From: Streptomyces genisteinicus
Lineage (GTDB): Bacteria; Actinomycetota; Actinomycetes; Streptomycetales; Streptomycetaceae
DNA length: 64,000 nucleotides
Reading direction: 5' to 3'
NCBI RefSeq assembly: GCF_014489615.1
Contig: NZ_CP060825.1
Location: 1,398,501-1,462,500 of the forward strand
The notes below the pieces were generated by a model. It ran no database searches and was not told where the DNA came from. It was given only the letters and a program-made list of their open reading frames with translations. Position 1 is the stretch's first letter; each line of letters begins with the position of its first letter. Both the position numbers and the translations under genes were made by a program. This document shows, piece by piece, positions 42,388-52,921 of this stretch.

Positions 42388-43014
42388 TCAGGCCTCGAAC
42401 GGACGGGCCGGCCAGGGCGCGTCGGCGGGCCGCAGCGCGTCGAACCCGTCGCCCGCCAGGGCCGCCGCCGCGGAGAGGGCGCCGACGACCAGGCAGGTGT
42501 TGTGGAGTTCGCCGGCGAGCGCGCCCCGGACGAGATCGCCCAGCGGCACCCGCGCCAGCTCCATGTCGGCCTCCTCCTCGGAGACCTCGTAGCGCGCGCC
42601 CTCCGCCTCGGAGAGGTCGCGGGCGAGGAAGACGCGCACGGCCTCGTCGCAGCCGCCCGGCGTCGTGTACACGTCGGTGAGCACCCGCCAGTCCTCGGCC
42701 TTGACGTGCGCCTCCTCGTACAGTTCGCGCTGCGCCGCGTGGAGCGGGTTCTCACCGGGGACGTCCAGCAGTCCGGCCGGGATCTCCCACAGCTTGTGGC
42801 GCACCGGGTGCCGGTACTGGCGCAGGACGAGGACGCGGCCCTCGCCGTCCAGGGCGAGCACCGCGACCGATCCCGGGTGCACCTGGTAGTCGCGTGTGAC
42901 GACCGTCCCGTCGGGCATGACGACGCTGTCCGTGCGGACACTCGTCTTGTTGCCGCGGAACGGCGTCGTGGTCGCGGTGACCTGCCACTCCTCGGGCGTG
43001 TCCTTCAAGGTCAT
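42388..43014 (-). CDS. Nudix hydrolase, ADP-ribose pyrophosphatase-like
   Basis: 208 aa. A core Nudix fold with box GLLDVPGENPLHAAQRELYE followed by EAHV. Compared with the consensus GX5EX7REUXEEXGU, the first spacer is one residue longer and the final Gly is His. The tail FLARDLSEAEGARYEVSEEEA and the PGGCDEAVRVF block are typical of ADP-sugar pyrophosphatases. It would cleave ADP-ribose to AMP and ribose phosphate. ATG at 43014 with GGAAGGACG upstream. Located downstream of pyrG with the usual actinobacterial order. Confidence 0.9.
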   Translation of the reverse strand: MTLKDTPEEWQVTATTTPFRGNKTSVRTDSVVMPDGTVVTRDYQVHPGSVAVLALDGEGRVLVLRQYRHPVRHKLWEIPAGLLDVPGENPLHAAQRELYEEAHVKAEDWRVLTDVYTTPGGCDEAVRVFLARDLSEAEGARYEVSEEEADMELARVPLGDLVRGALAGELHNTCLVVGALSAAAALAGDGFDALRPADAPWPARPFEA

Positions 43015-43099
43015 CGAAGCGTCCTTCCAGCACGTGCAGACGACGGACCGGGGCGCCCGCCGCATGGGCGGGCACCCCGGTCAACGGTATCGTCCGCCG

Positions 43100-44767
<1,668 letters not shown>

Positions 44768-45268
44768 CGCCAAGAGGGGGCTCCCGTGGTCGCTTGGTGG
44801 GGTGCGTACCGGCTGCCGGATCCCGGTCGGGGGGCGCCGTCGCTGCGGTTTCGGGGCCTGTTCCGCATCGGGACGGCCACCGGTCCACGGGGTACCAGGG
44901 TATCAGCGCCTGCGCACGGCTGCTTCCGGCCACACCTCGCGCCACGCCCGCGGGCCGCCGCCGGCCGCCCCGCGGGCGGGCGGCGGCGGGACCGCTCACC
45001 GTGCTCCACCTGCCGCTCACCCGTTCGGCGCAGGAACGTTGCCGGGACACCTGCGCGGACCCCCCGTGCGCGTCGTATCCTGCTCGGACACTCGCTGCCG
45101 AGCCGGGCCGGCCGAGCGGCGGATTCCCAGCCGAGGGCCGGTTCTCGGCGCCCCCCACACCAGTGCGAGTGGCGTTCTGGCCACTTCGGTGTTTGGGTCG
45201 CCGCGGCTCGTCAACGACCCTTGACTCCGTAAGCGCCCCGCGGGGCGGACGTGGCCGTTCGACTGGAG
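44768..45268. other. Divergent region between pyrG and the GH15 gene
   Basis: About 500 bases with no gene. Open frames present have poor codon bias. A possible -10 TATCCT lies at 45076-45081 for the plus strand but without a clear -35. No PyrR-type attenuator was recognised. Confidence 0.5.
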
Positions 45269-47077
45269 ATGCACGTGGCCGGGCGCATCGAGGATTACGC
45301 ACTCATCGGGGACATGCAGACCGCCGCGCTGGTCTGCCGGGACGGCACGGTCGACTGGCTGTGCCTGCCCCGCTTCGACTCGCACGCCGTCTTCGCCGGC
45401 CTCCTCGGCACGGAGGAGCACGGTTTCTGGCGGCTGGGCCCGGCGTGCGGCGCGGACTCCGCGCCGCCGTCGGCCACCCGCAGGCGGTACCGGGGCGACT
45501 CCCTGATCCTCGAATCCGAGTACGACACCGCACGCGGCACGATCAGAGTGACCGATTTCATGCCTCCGCGTGACGGCGCGCCCCAGCTGATCCGCATCGT
45601 GGAAGGCGTGACCGGCCGGGTGCCGATGCGCTCCGAACTGCGCATGCGTTTCAGCTACGGCCGCGTCGTGCCGTGGGTGCACAAGGTGGAGACCCGTACC
45701 GTCGCCGTCGCCGGGCCCGACTCGGTCTGGCTGGACACCGAGGCGGAGACGTACGGCAAGGACCTGACGACGTACTCCGACTTCACCGTCTCCCCCGGCG
45801 AACGGATCGCGTTCACCATCAGCTGGCAGCCGTCCCACAAGGAGCCGCCGGCGCTGCCCGACCCGGAGGGGTCGCTGGAGGCGACGGCCGGGTTCTGGAG
45901 CGAGTGGGTCGACCACTGCACGTACCACGGCCCCTACCGGGAGGCCGTCGTCCGCTCGCTGATCACGCTGAAGGCGCTGACCTACGCCCCCACCGGCGGG
46001 ATCGTCGCCGCGCCCACCACCTCGCTGCCGGAGGAGATCGGCGGCGTCCGGAACTGGGACTACCGCTACACCTGGCTGCGGGACGCCGCGATCACCCTCT
46101 CCTCGCTGCTGCGCACCGGCTACCGCGAGGAGGCCCGCGCCTGGCGCGAGTGGCTGCTGCGCGCGGTCGCCGGCGACCCCGAGAACCTTCAGATCATGTA
46201 CGGCATCGCGGGTGAACGCGAGCTCGGCGAGGCCGAGTTGGACTGGCTGCCCGGCTACGAGAACTCCCGTCCCGTGCGCGTCGGCAACGGCGCGGCGCAC
46301 CAGCTCCAGCTCGACGTCTACGGCGAGGTCACCGAGGCCCTCCACCTGGCCCACATGACCGGCCTCAACCGCAACGACTACGCCTCCCTGCTCCAGCTGA
46401 AGCTGATCCAGTACCTGGAGAAGCACTGGGACCAGCCCGACGAGGGGATCTGGGAGGTCCGCGGCCCGCGCCGGCACTTCGTGCACTCCAAGGTCATGGC
46501 GTGGGTGGCGGTCGACCGGACCATCAAGCTGATCGAGTCCGGCGACGCGGACGGCCCGCTGGAGCGGTGGCGCGAGCTGCGCGACGACATCCACCGGGAC
46601 GTCTGCGAGAAGGGCTACGACCGGGAGCGGAACACCTTCACCCAGTCCTACGGCTCCAAGGAGCTGGACGCCTCGCTGCTGCTCATCCCGCAGATGGGCT
46701 TCCTGCCGCCGGACGACAAGCGCGTGATCGGCACCATCGAGGCCATCCAGCGCGAACTGTCCACCGAGGACGGCTTCATCCTCCGCTACCCGACCGAGGG
46801 CTCGGACGAGGGCGTCGACGGCCTGCCCGGCGACGAGGGCGCGTTCCTCGCGTGTTCGTTCTGGATGGCGGACGACCTCGCCATGATCGGCCGGGTCGAC
46901 GAGGCCCGCCGGCTCTTCGAGAAGCTGCTGGCGCTCCGCAACGACCTCGGTCTGCTCGCCGAGGAGTGGGACCCGAGGCTCCAGCGGCAGGTGGGCAACT
47001 TCCCGCAGGCCTTCAGCCACGTCCCCCTGATCGACACCGCGCTGCGCCTGACGGCGTCCGGGGCGTACGGGGGCTGA
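45269..47077 (+). CDS. Glycoside hydrolase family 15 protein (glucoamylase/trehalase type)
   Basis: 602 aa, cytoplasmic (no signal peptide). The N-terminal beta-sandwich starts RIEDYALIGDMQTAALVCRD. The (alpha/alpha)6 barrel has the family signature RNWDYRYTWLRDAA (around residue 265) and the second catalytic region GLLAEEWDP (around 570) with Glu. Mycobacterial relatives include a trehalase, so trehalose as well as maltooligosaccharides is a possible substrate. The start is ambiguous: ATG 45269, or GTG 45275, which is 6 bases downstream of GGAG; a GTG at 45251 is less likely. Monocistronic, ending at a set of hairpins. Confidence 0.92.
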   Translation: MHVAGRIEDYALIGDMQTAALVCRDGTVDWLCLPRFDSHAVFAGLLGTEEHGFWRLGPACGADSAPPSATRRRYRGDSLILESEYDTARGTIRVTDFMPPRDGAPQLIRIVEGVTGRVPMRSELRMRFSYGRVVPWVHKVETRTVAVAGPDSVWLDTEAETYGKDLTTYSDFTVSPGERIAFTISWQPSHKEPPALPDPEGSLEATAGFWSEWVDHCTYHGPYREAVVRSLITLKALTYAPTGGIVAAPTTSLPEEIGGVRNWDYRYTWLRDAAITLSSLLRTGYREEARAWREWLLRAVAGDPENLQIMYGIAGERELGEAELDWLPGYENSRPVRVGNGAAHQLQLDVYGEVTEALHLAHMTGLNRNDYASLLQLKLIQYLEKHWDQPDEGIWEVRGPRRHFVHSKVMAWVAVDRTIKLIESGDADGPLERWRELRDDIHRDVCEKGYDRERNTFTQSYGSKELDASLLLIPQMGFLPPDDKRVIGTIEAIQRELSTEDGFILRYPTEGSDEGVDGLPGDEGAFLACSFWMADDLAMIGRVDEARRLFEKLLALRNDLGLLAEEWDPRLQRQVGNFPQAFSHVPLIDTALRLTASGAYGG

Positions 47078-47084
47078 GCGCGGG

Positions 47085-47174
47085 CCCGGTCCGGCGGATC
47101 CGCCGGACCGGGACGTCCGGGGCGCACGGCACGCATCGTCCGGGGCGCCGTGCCGTGCGCCCCGGACGATGCGT
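47085..47174 (+). terminator. Palindrome plus two mutually exclusive long hairpins
   Basis: A perfect 14-bp palindrome (47085-47112) is followed by two alternative stems that share sequence: 47114-47133 pairing with 47149-47168 (20 bp), or 47131-47148 pairing with 47157-47174 (18 bp, 8-base loop). Both are perfect, so only one can form at a time. Located after the GH15 stop and 31 bases before the PucR start. Confidence 0.8.
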
Positions 47175-47205
47175 GGGAAACGGGACACCGGTAGCGTCCC
47201 GCTCC

Positions 47206-48819
47206 ATGGACGACCAGGGCGGGATCACCGTGCAGCGGGCCCTCGAACTTCCGGTGCTGCGCAGCGGCCTGCCCGAGGTCGTGGCGGGAGGCGACCGGCT
47301 CCGGCGCACGGTGCGCTGGGTCCACGCGGGCGAGGTGCCGAACATCGCCTCGCTCCTCAAGGGCGGCGAACTGCTGCTGACCACCGGCCTCGGGCTCGGC
47401 ACCCGCCCCGGCGAGCAGCGCGCCTTCGTGCGGCAGCTCGCCGAACGCGGCATCGCCGCGCTGGTGGTGGAACTCGGCCCCCGGTTCGACCGGCTGCCGG
47501 ACGCGCTGGTGGAGACCGCGCGGGCGTCCGGTCTGCCGCTCGTCCAGCTGCACCGGGAGGTGCCCTTCGTCTCCGTGACGGAAGAGATCCACACCGAGAT
47601 CGTCAACCACCACTACGCCCTGCTGCGCCAGGCCGAGGAGGTGCACCGGCGGTGCACGGCGGCCCTGCTGGGCGGCGGCGGGGTGCCCCAGGTGCTGCGC
47701 GTCCTGTCGGACTTCACCGCGAACCCGGTCTTCCTGGAGACCCCGGACGGCCAGCTGCTGTACGCGGCGGAGGGCGGGCGGTCCCCCGCCGACCCGCTCC
47801 AGGTGTGGGAGGGGCTGCGCGGCGGCCGGCAGCAGGACACGCCCCGGAACGCGGTCGTGGTGGACGTGCCCGGCGGCGGCGGTGGCACGGCCGCGGTGCG
47901 GGCCCGGCTGGTGCTCCTCGCCGTGTCCGCCCCGCTGTCACCGGTGCACCGCATGGCCGCCGAACGCGCCGCGGGCTCCCTGGCGGTGGTCCTCATGCAG
48001 GCCCGTCAGGAGGAGGAGCTGGCGGCACGGGGACGGGGCGACTTCCTCACCGACCTCGCCGAAGGACGCATCGCGCCCGAGTCCGCGCCGGCCCAGGCCC
48101 GCGTCCTCGGCTTCCGGCAGGGCGACGGGCCGCTGCTCCCGGTGGTGATGCGGCTCGCCCCGGAACTGACGGGGAACGGGGGCTGGGCCGTGCTCGTGCG
48201 GGCGGTCTCCGAGGAGCTGGCGGCGCTGGGCGTGCCGGTGCTGCTCGGGGTGCGCCCGGTCGAGGGCCGGGTTCCGCTGCTGGTCGGGCTCCGCGCGGAG
48301 TCCGAACGGGCCGCCGTCGCCGACCGGGTCGCGGCGGCGCTGCGCACCGGCGTCGAGCGGGCGGGGCTGGAGCGGGCGGGCGCGCCCCCGGCGGTCGTCG
48401 TCGTCGCGGCCGCGGGCGGCTGGGCGGCGGCGGGAGCGGGCCTGCGGCACGCGGCGGAGACCGCGGTGGCGGCGCAGGGGCTGGGCGACCTGCCCTGGTA
48501 CGACGCGCGGCGCCTCGACATCGAGCTGCTGCTGTGGCGGCTGCGCGAGCACCCGGACCTGGCCGCCTTCGTCGAGCGCGCCGTCGGACCGCTGCTGGCG
48601 CACGACGCGGTGTCCCGTCCGCTGCTGCTGCCGACGCTGGAGACCTACCTGGCCCACGCGGGCCGCAAGGCTGAGACGGCGCGGGAGCTCCATCTGAACC
48701 GGCAGACGCTGTACAACCGGCTGGCCCGCATCGGCGAGCTGCTCGGCACCGACCTGGACGACCCGGAGGCGGTGCTCTCCCTGGGCCTGGCCCTGCGCGC
48801 CCGCCGCCACACCCCGTGA
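47206..48819 (+). CDS. PucR family transcriptional regulator
   Basis: 537 aa. An N-terminal PucR purine-catabolism-type domain (residues 1-120: TVQRALELPVLRSGLPEVVA and LLTTGLGLGTRP), a central GAF/GGDEF-like region, and the C-terminal HTH_30 (residues about 470-530) with LPTLETYLAHAGRKAETARE and LHLNRQTLYNRLARIGELLG. Members often control nitrogen-source or amine catabolism genes. No such genes are adjacent, so the target is unknown. ATG at 47206; ribosome site weak. Its 5' leader carries the switching hairpins. Confidence 0.9.
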   Translation: MDDQGGITVQRALELPVLRSGLPEVVAGGDRLRRTVRWVHAGEVPNIASLLKGGELLLTTGLGLGTRPGEQRAFVRQLAERGIAALVVELGPRFDRLPDALVETARASGLPLVQLHREVPFVSVTEEIHTEIVNHHYALLRQAEEVHRRCTAALLGGGGVPQVLRVLSDFTANPVFLETPDGQLLYAAEGGRSPADPLQVWEGLRGGRQQDTPRNAVVVDVPGGGGGTAAVRARLVLLAVSAPLSPVHRMAAERAAGSLAVVLMQARQEEELAARGRGDFLTDLAEGRIAPESAPAQARVLGFRQGDGPLLPVVMRLAPELTGNGGWAVLVRAVSEELAALGVPVLLGVRPVEGRVPLLVGLRAESERAAVADRVAAALRTGVERAGLERAGAPPAVVVVAAAGGWAAAGAGLRHAAETAVAAQGLGDLPWYDARRLDIELLLWRLREHPDLAAFVERAVGPLLAHDAVSRPLLLPTLETYLAHAGRKAETARELHLNRQTLYNRLARIGELLGTDLDDPEAVLSLGLALRARRHTP

Positions 48820-48823
48820 GCCC

Positions 48824-48930
48824 GGCCCGCGCCCGGGTGCCGGGGGCACGAGCCCACACCCGGGTGCCGGGTGCACGAGCCCGCGCCCGGGTGCCGGGGG
48901 CACGAGCCCACGCCCAGGTGCCGGGACCGG
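48824..48930. repeat. 27-bp tandem repeat, about four copies
   Basis: Units near 48824-48849 (partial), 48850-48876, 48877-48903 and 48904-48930, sharing GAGCCC..CCCGGGTGCCGGG. Each unit contains a short self-complementary GTGCC...GGCAC. It lies between the convergent PucR and glycosyltransferase genes and may act as a terminator. Confidence 0.85.
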
Positions 48931-48937
48931 GCGGGCC

Positions 48938-50032
48938 TCAGACCGCCGGGAGCCGGCCCGAGCCCGTCAGTTCGTCGTAGACGCTGAGCACCTGGGCGAC
49001 GGTGTCGTCCTCCGACGGCCAGCCGTCGGCCTGCGCGCGCCCCGCGCGGGACAGCTCCTCGCGCCGTGCCGGGTCGGCCAGGAGCCGGGAGACGGCGCCG
49101 GCGAGGGCTCCCGCGTCCGCGCCGGGGACCAGTTCGGCGGCGGTGCCGACCAGTTCGGGAACGCCGCCCACCGCCGTCGCCACCAGCGGGACACCGAGCC
49201 GCAGCGCCTCCTGGGCGAGGAAGGGACGTGCCTCCCAGCGGCTCGGCAGCACCGCGACGTCCGCGGCGGCCAGCAGTTCCGGGACGTCGTCGCGTCCGCC
49301 GAGCAGCAGCACCGGCAGGTCCTCCTCGCCGATGCGGCGCTGCAGCGCGGCGCGCAGCGGCCCCTCCCCGGCGACGACGACCAGCGGCACGGGGTCCAGC
49401 GCGCGCCAGCGGCGGGCCGCGTCGAGCAGGGTGCCGTAACCGCGGTGGGCGTCGAGCCCGCCGACGGCGACGATCAACGGGCGTCCCGTCGAGCCCAGTT
49501 CGGCGCGGGTCTTGTCCGGCCTCCCGCCCGGCGGGGCGAGGGCGCGGGGGACGGCGACGGGGGCGAGGCGGGCGTCGCGTGCGCCCCGGGCGCGGGCCCG
49601 GTCGACGAGTTCGGAGCAGGTGGCGAGCAGCACCGCGGCGGCGCGGGCCGCGCGCCGTTCGAGCAGGCGCGGCAGCCGGTCGCGTCCGTCGTCCGTGACG
49701 GCGCGGGTGTGCCAGGTGACGACGAGCGGGACGGAGCGGCCGCTGAGGGCGACGGAGGCCCGCACGGCGGCGTGCAGTCCGTGGGCGTGGACGACGTCGG
49801 CTCCGGCGCACGCCGCGCGCAGGGCAGCCACGGCCAGGGGGTCGCCGCGGCGCGGGACGGGCGCGAAGCGCGCGCCGGCCCCCACGTAGTCGTAGGCGCG
49901 GTCGAGTGCGGCGGGGGCGCACACGGTCACCCGCACGCCGCGGGCCACCAGCCCCGCGGCCAGTGATCTGACGTGCGCGCTGCTGCCCGCGCTGCCGCCG
50001 CCCAGCACATGGACCGTCCGCAGCTGTGTCAC
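48938..50032 (-). CDS. Glycosyltransferase family 4 protein
   Basis: 364 aa, GT-B fold. N-terminal acceptor domain: VHVLGGGSAGSSAHVRSLAA, and VVHAHGLHAAVRA. C-terminal donor domain: PLIVAVGGLDAHRGYGTLLD and AVLPSRWEARPFLAQEALRL, where the usual E-x7-E motif is EARPFLAQE-like. Relatives are PimB/MshA-type enzymes; the product cannot be deduced. GTG at 50032 fits the conserved start (TQLRTVHVLGGG). Located between PucR and recN. Confidence 0.87.
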   Translation of the reverse strand: MTQLRTVHVLGGGSAGSSAHVRSLAAGLVARGVRVTVCAPAALDRAYDYVGAGARFAPVPRRGDPLAVAALRAACAGADVVHAHGLHAAVRASVALSGRSVPLVVTWHTRAVTDDGRDRLPRLLERRAARAAAVLLATCSELVDRARARGARDARLAPVAVPRALAPPGGRPDKTRAELGSTGRPLIVAVGGLDAHRGYGTLLDAARRWRALDPVPLVVVAGEGPLRAALQRRIGEEDLPVLLLGGRDDVPELLAAADVAVLPSRWEARPFLAQEALRLGVPLVATAVGGVPELVGTAAELVPGADAGALAGAVSRLLADPARREELSRAGRAQADGWPSEDDTVAQVLSVYDELTGSGRLPAV

Positions 50033-50170
50033 CCGCCAAGGATGCCAGTCCGTACGGGCGTTGCGGCACCGTCCTGGTGACGTCGCCGTGGACGGAGCCG
50101 GGCCCGGCGGCAACGGATCACCCACTCAGGTGAATCCGGAGCACCGGACCCGGCCGTGCGCCGGGCAGCC

Positions 50171-51907
50171 TCAGGCGTCGGCGCGCGCCGCGGCGAGCAG
50201 TTCCTCCGCGTGGGCCCGGGCCGTCTCCGAGTCCTCCTGGCCCGCCAGCATCCGGGACAGCTCCCGCACCCGGTCCTCGCCCTCCAGCACGGTGACCCCG
50301 GAGCGGGTCACCGAACCGTCGTCGGTCTTCTCCACCAGCAGCTGGCGGTCGGCGAACGCCGCCACCTGCGGCAGGTGGGTGACCACCACGACCTGCGCCG
50401 ACCTGGCCAGCTTCGCCAGCCTGCGGCCGATCTCGACCGCGGCCCTGCCGCCGACACCCGCGTCCACCTCGTCGAAGAGGTACGTCGGAACCGGGTCCGT
50501 GCCGGCGAAGACCACCTCGACGGCGAGCATCACCCGGGAGAGCTCACCGCCCGACGCGCCCTTGGCGATGGGCCGCGCCGGAGCGCCCGGGTGCGGGGCG
50601 AGCAGGAGTTCCACCTCGTCCACGCCGTGCGGCCCGTAGGCCACCGTCCGGCCGCCGACCTCGACGCCCTCCGGGTCCTCGGTCTGGCGCACCGAGAACG
50701 AGACCCTGGCGTGCGGCATGGCGAGGGAGGCGAGCTCCTCGGTCACGGCGTCCGCGAACCGGGCGGCCGCCTCGCTGCGGGCGTCGGTCAGCGTCTGCGC
50801 CAGCGCGGCCAGTTCGCCCCGCAGGGCGTCCCGCTCCTCGGTCAGCTCCCCGATGCGCTCGTCGTCGCCGTCCAGCTCGGTGAGCCGGGCGGCGCTCTCC
50901 TCGGCCCAGGCGAGGACGGCCGTGATGTCCGCGCCGTACTTGCGGGTCAGTCCGGTCAGCGCGGCCCGCCGCTCCTCGACCGCGGCCAGCCGGAGCGGGT
51001 CCGCGTCCAGGTCGTCGGCGTAGCCCGCGAGTTCGCCCGCCACGTCGCCGAGCAGGATGGAGATCTCCCCCATCCTCTCGGCGAGCGCCGAGAGCGCCGG
51101 GTCGTGGGAGCGGACGGCGTCCAGCGCCCGCCCCGCCCCCGCGACCAGGGTGGCCGCGTCGACGGCCTCCAGCTCCTCCGGGTTCCCGGCGAGCGCGGTG
51201 TGGGCGACGGCGGCGGCGGAGGCCAGCGCTTCCGCGTGGCCCAGCCGCTCGGCCTCGGCGGCCAGTTCGACGTCCTCGCCCGGCCGCGGCTCGACCGCCG
51301 CGATCTCGTCGAGGCCGAACCGCAGCAGATCGGCCTCCTGGGCCCGTTCGCGGGCACGGGTCGTCAGCTCCTCGACCTCCGCCGACACCGCGCGCAGCCG
51401 CCGGTAGGCGGCGGCGTACCCGGTGTGCGGGTCCGAGACCGCGGCGCCCGCGTAGCGGTCGAGCGCCTCGCGCTGGCGGGCGGGCCGCAGCAGGCCCTGC
51501 TGGTCCGTCTGCCCGTGCACGGCGACGAGCTCGTCCGCCAGCTCCGAGAGCACACCCACGGGCACGGACCGCCCGCCGAGGTGGGCGCGCGAGCGCCCCT
51601 CGGCCGAGACGGTCCGGCTGACGAGCAGGGTGCCGTCCTCGAGCTCGGCCCCGGCCTCCTCGGCGCGCAGCGCGGCCGGCGAACCGGCGGGCACGCCGAC
51701 CCGGCCCTCCACCACCGCCGCCTTCGCGCCGATCCGCACCAGGGCCGGGTCGGCGCGTCCGCCGAGCAGCAGCCCCAGGCTGGTGACGACCATCGTCTTG
51801 CCCGCGCCCGTCTCGCCGGTCACCGCGGTGAACCCGGGCGACAGCTCGACGACCGCGTCGTCGATGACTCCGAGCGACCGTATCCGCATCTCCTCCAACA
51901 CGGACAC
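50171..51907 (-). CDS. recN: DNA repair protein RecN
   Basis: 578 aa, SMC-like ATPase for double-strand-break repair. Walker A FTAVTGETGAGKTMVVTSL near residue 25, coiled-coil arms (for example residues 165-365), ABC signature GASGGELSRVMLAVEVV and Walker B PTYLFDEVDAGVGGRAA near residue 475. Length is normal. GTG start at 51907; MRIRSLGVID seven codons on is an alternative. Neighbours NAD kinase and TlyA form the conserved actinobacterial recN cluster. Confidence 0.97.
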   Translation of the reverse strand: MSVLEEMRIRSLGVIDDAVVELSPGFTAVTGETGAGKTMVVTSLGLLLGGRADPALVRIGAKAAVVEGRVGVPAGSPAALRAEEAGAELEDGTLLVSRTVSAEGRSRAHLGGRSVPVGVLSELADELVAVHGQTDQQGLLRPARQREALDRYAGAAVSDPHTGYAAAYRRLRAVSAEVEELTTRARERAQEADLLRFGLDEIAAVEPRPGEDVELAAEAERLGHAEALASAAAVAHTALAGNPEELEAVDAATLVAGAGRALDAVRSHDPALSALAERMGEISILLGDVAGELAGYADDLDADPLRLAAVEERRAALTGLTRKYGADITAVLAWAEESAARLTELDGDDERIGELTEERDALRGELAALAQTLTDARSEAAARFADAVTEELASLAMPHARVSFSVRQTEDPEGVEVGGRTVAYGPHGVDEVELLLAPHPGAPARPIAKGASGGELSRVMLAVEVVFAGTDPVPTYLFDEVDAGVGGRAAVEIGRRLAKLARSAQVVVVTHLPQVAAFADRQLLVEKTDDGSVTRSGVTVLEGEDRVRELSRMLAGQEDSETARAHAEELLAAARADA

Positions 51908-51985
51908 GACCTTACGAGGTCGAGGGGCCGCGGCGCGACGGACCCCGGCCCCGCGTTCACTCTCCCGAGGGGACCTGTGGCGCTC

Positions 51986-52921
51986 TCAGTGCGGCGCGCC
52001 CCGCCAACCCGACACCGGCAGAGCGAACTTGGCCACCAGCCGGTCCGTGAACGACGCGTGGTGCAGCCGCGCCAGGCGGACCGGCACGGCGCCGCGCCTG
52101 ACCACCACCCGCGCGCCGGACGGCAGCTCCACCGTCCGGCGGCCGTCGCACCACAGCACGCCGTGCGGGGTGTGCGGCTGCACCTCCACGGCCAGCGTGG
52201 AGGTGGGCGAGGTCACCAGCGGCTTGGCGAAGAGGGCGTGCGCGCTGATCGGCACCATGAGCAGCGCCTCGACCTCGGGCCACACCACGGGCCCCCCGGC
52301 GGAGAACGCGTAGGCCGTCGAACCGGTCGGGGTGGCGCAGACGATGCCGTCGCATCCGAAGCCGGTGACCGGCCGTCCGTCGATCTCCAGCACGACCTCC
52401 AGGATGCGCTCGGGCGACACCTTCTGGACGGCCGCCTCGTTGAGCGCCCAGTCGCGGTGCACGATGTCGCCGTTGCTGTGCACGACGACGTCGAGGGTCA
52501 TCCGCTCCTCGACCTCGTAGGCGCGGCTGACGACCCGGTCGACGACCTTGTCGAGGTCGTCCCGCTCGGCCTCCGCGAGGAAGCCGACCCGGCCCAGGTT
52601 GACGCCGAGCATGGGGACGCCGGAGGCGCGGGAGAACTCGGCGCCGCGCAGCAGCGTCCCGTCGCCGCCGAGCACGATCAGCAGCTCGCAGCCGTCGAGC
52701 ACCCCGGGCGCCGCGTCGGGCACGGTCTCGACGGCTGCGGGCAGCGGCAGGTCCTCCGCCTCGGCCTCCAGCACGCGCACGCCCAGGCCGTTGCGCAGCA
52801 GCCCCTGCACGACCAGTTCGGCGCTGCGGATCGCCGCGGGGCGTCCGGTGTGGGCGAGCAGGAAGACCGTGCGCGCCGCCGGCGTCGCTCTGGTCGCTTC
52901 GGTTGCTGCTGTCTCGGTCAA
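51986..52921 (-). CDS. nadK: NAD kinase
   Basis: 311 aa. Phosphorylates NAD to NADP. The GGDGT motif lies in IVLGGDGTLLRGAEFSR, followed by GVNLGRVGFLAEAE and the second motif ATPTGSTAYAFSAGGP. The start is TTG at 52921, supported by GGAGGG 6 bases upstream and by a 4-base TTGA overlap with the tlyA stop. Upstream in-frame sequence belongs to tlyA. Confidence 0.96.
   Translation of the reverse strand: MTETAATEATRATPAARTVFLLAHTGRPAAIRSAELVVQGLLRNGLGVRVLEAEAEDLPLPAAVETVPDAAPGVLDGCELLIVLGGDGTLLRGAEFSRASGVPMLGVNLGRVGFLAEAERDDLDKVVDRVVSRAYEVEERMTLDVVVHSNGDIVHRDWALNEAAVQKVSPERILEVVLEIDGRPVTGFGCDGIVCATPTGSTAYAFSAGGPVVWPEVEALLMVPISAHALFAKPLVTSPTSTLAVEVQPHTPHGVLWCDGRRTVELPSGARVVVRRGAVPVRLARLHHASFTDRLVAKFALPVSGWRGAPH

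Noticed and set aside
45017..47188. A minus-strand open frame of about 720 codons across the GH15 gene
   Set aside because: Antisense mirror of a clear GH15 enzyme; composition is Val/Asp/Gly-rich as expected for the shadow frame.
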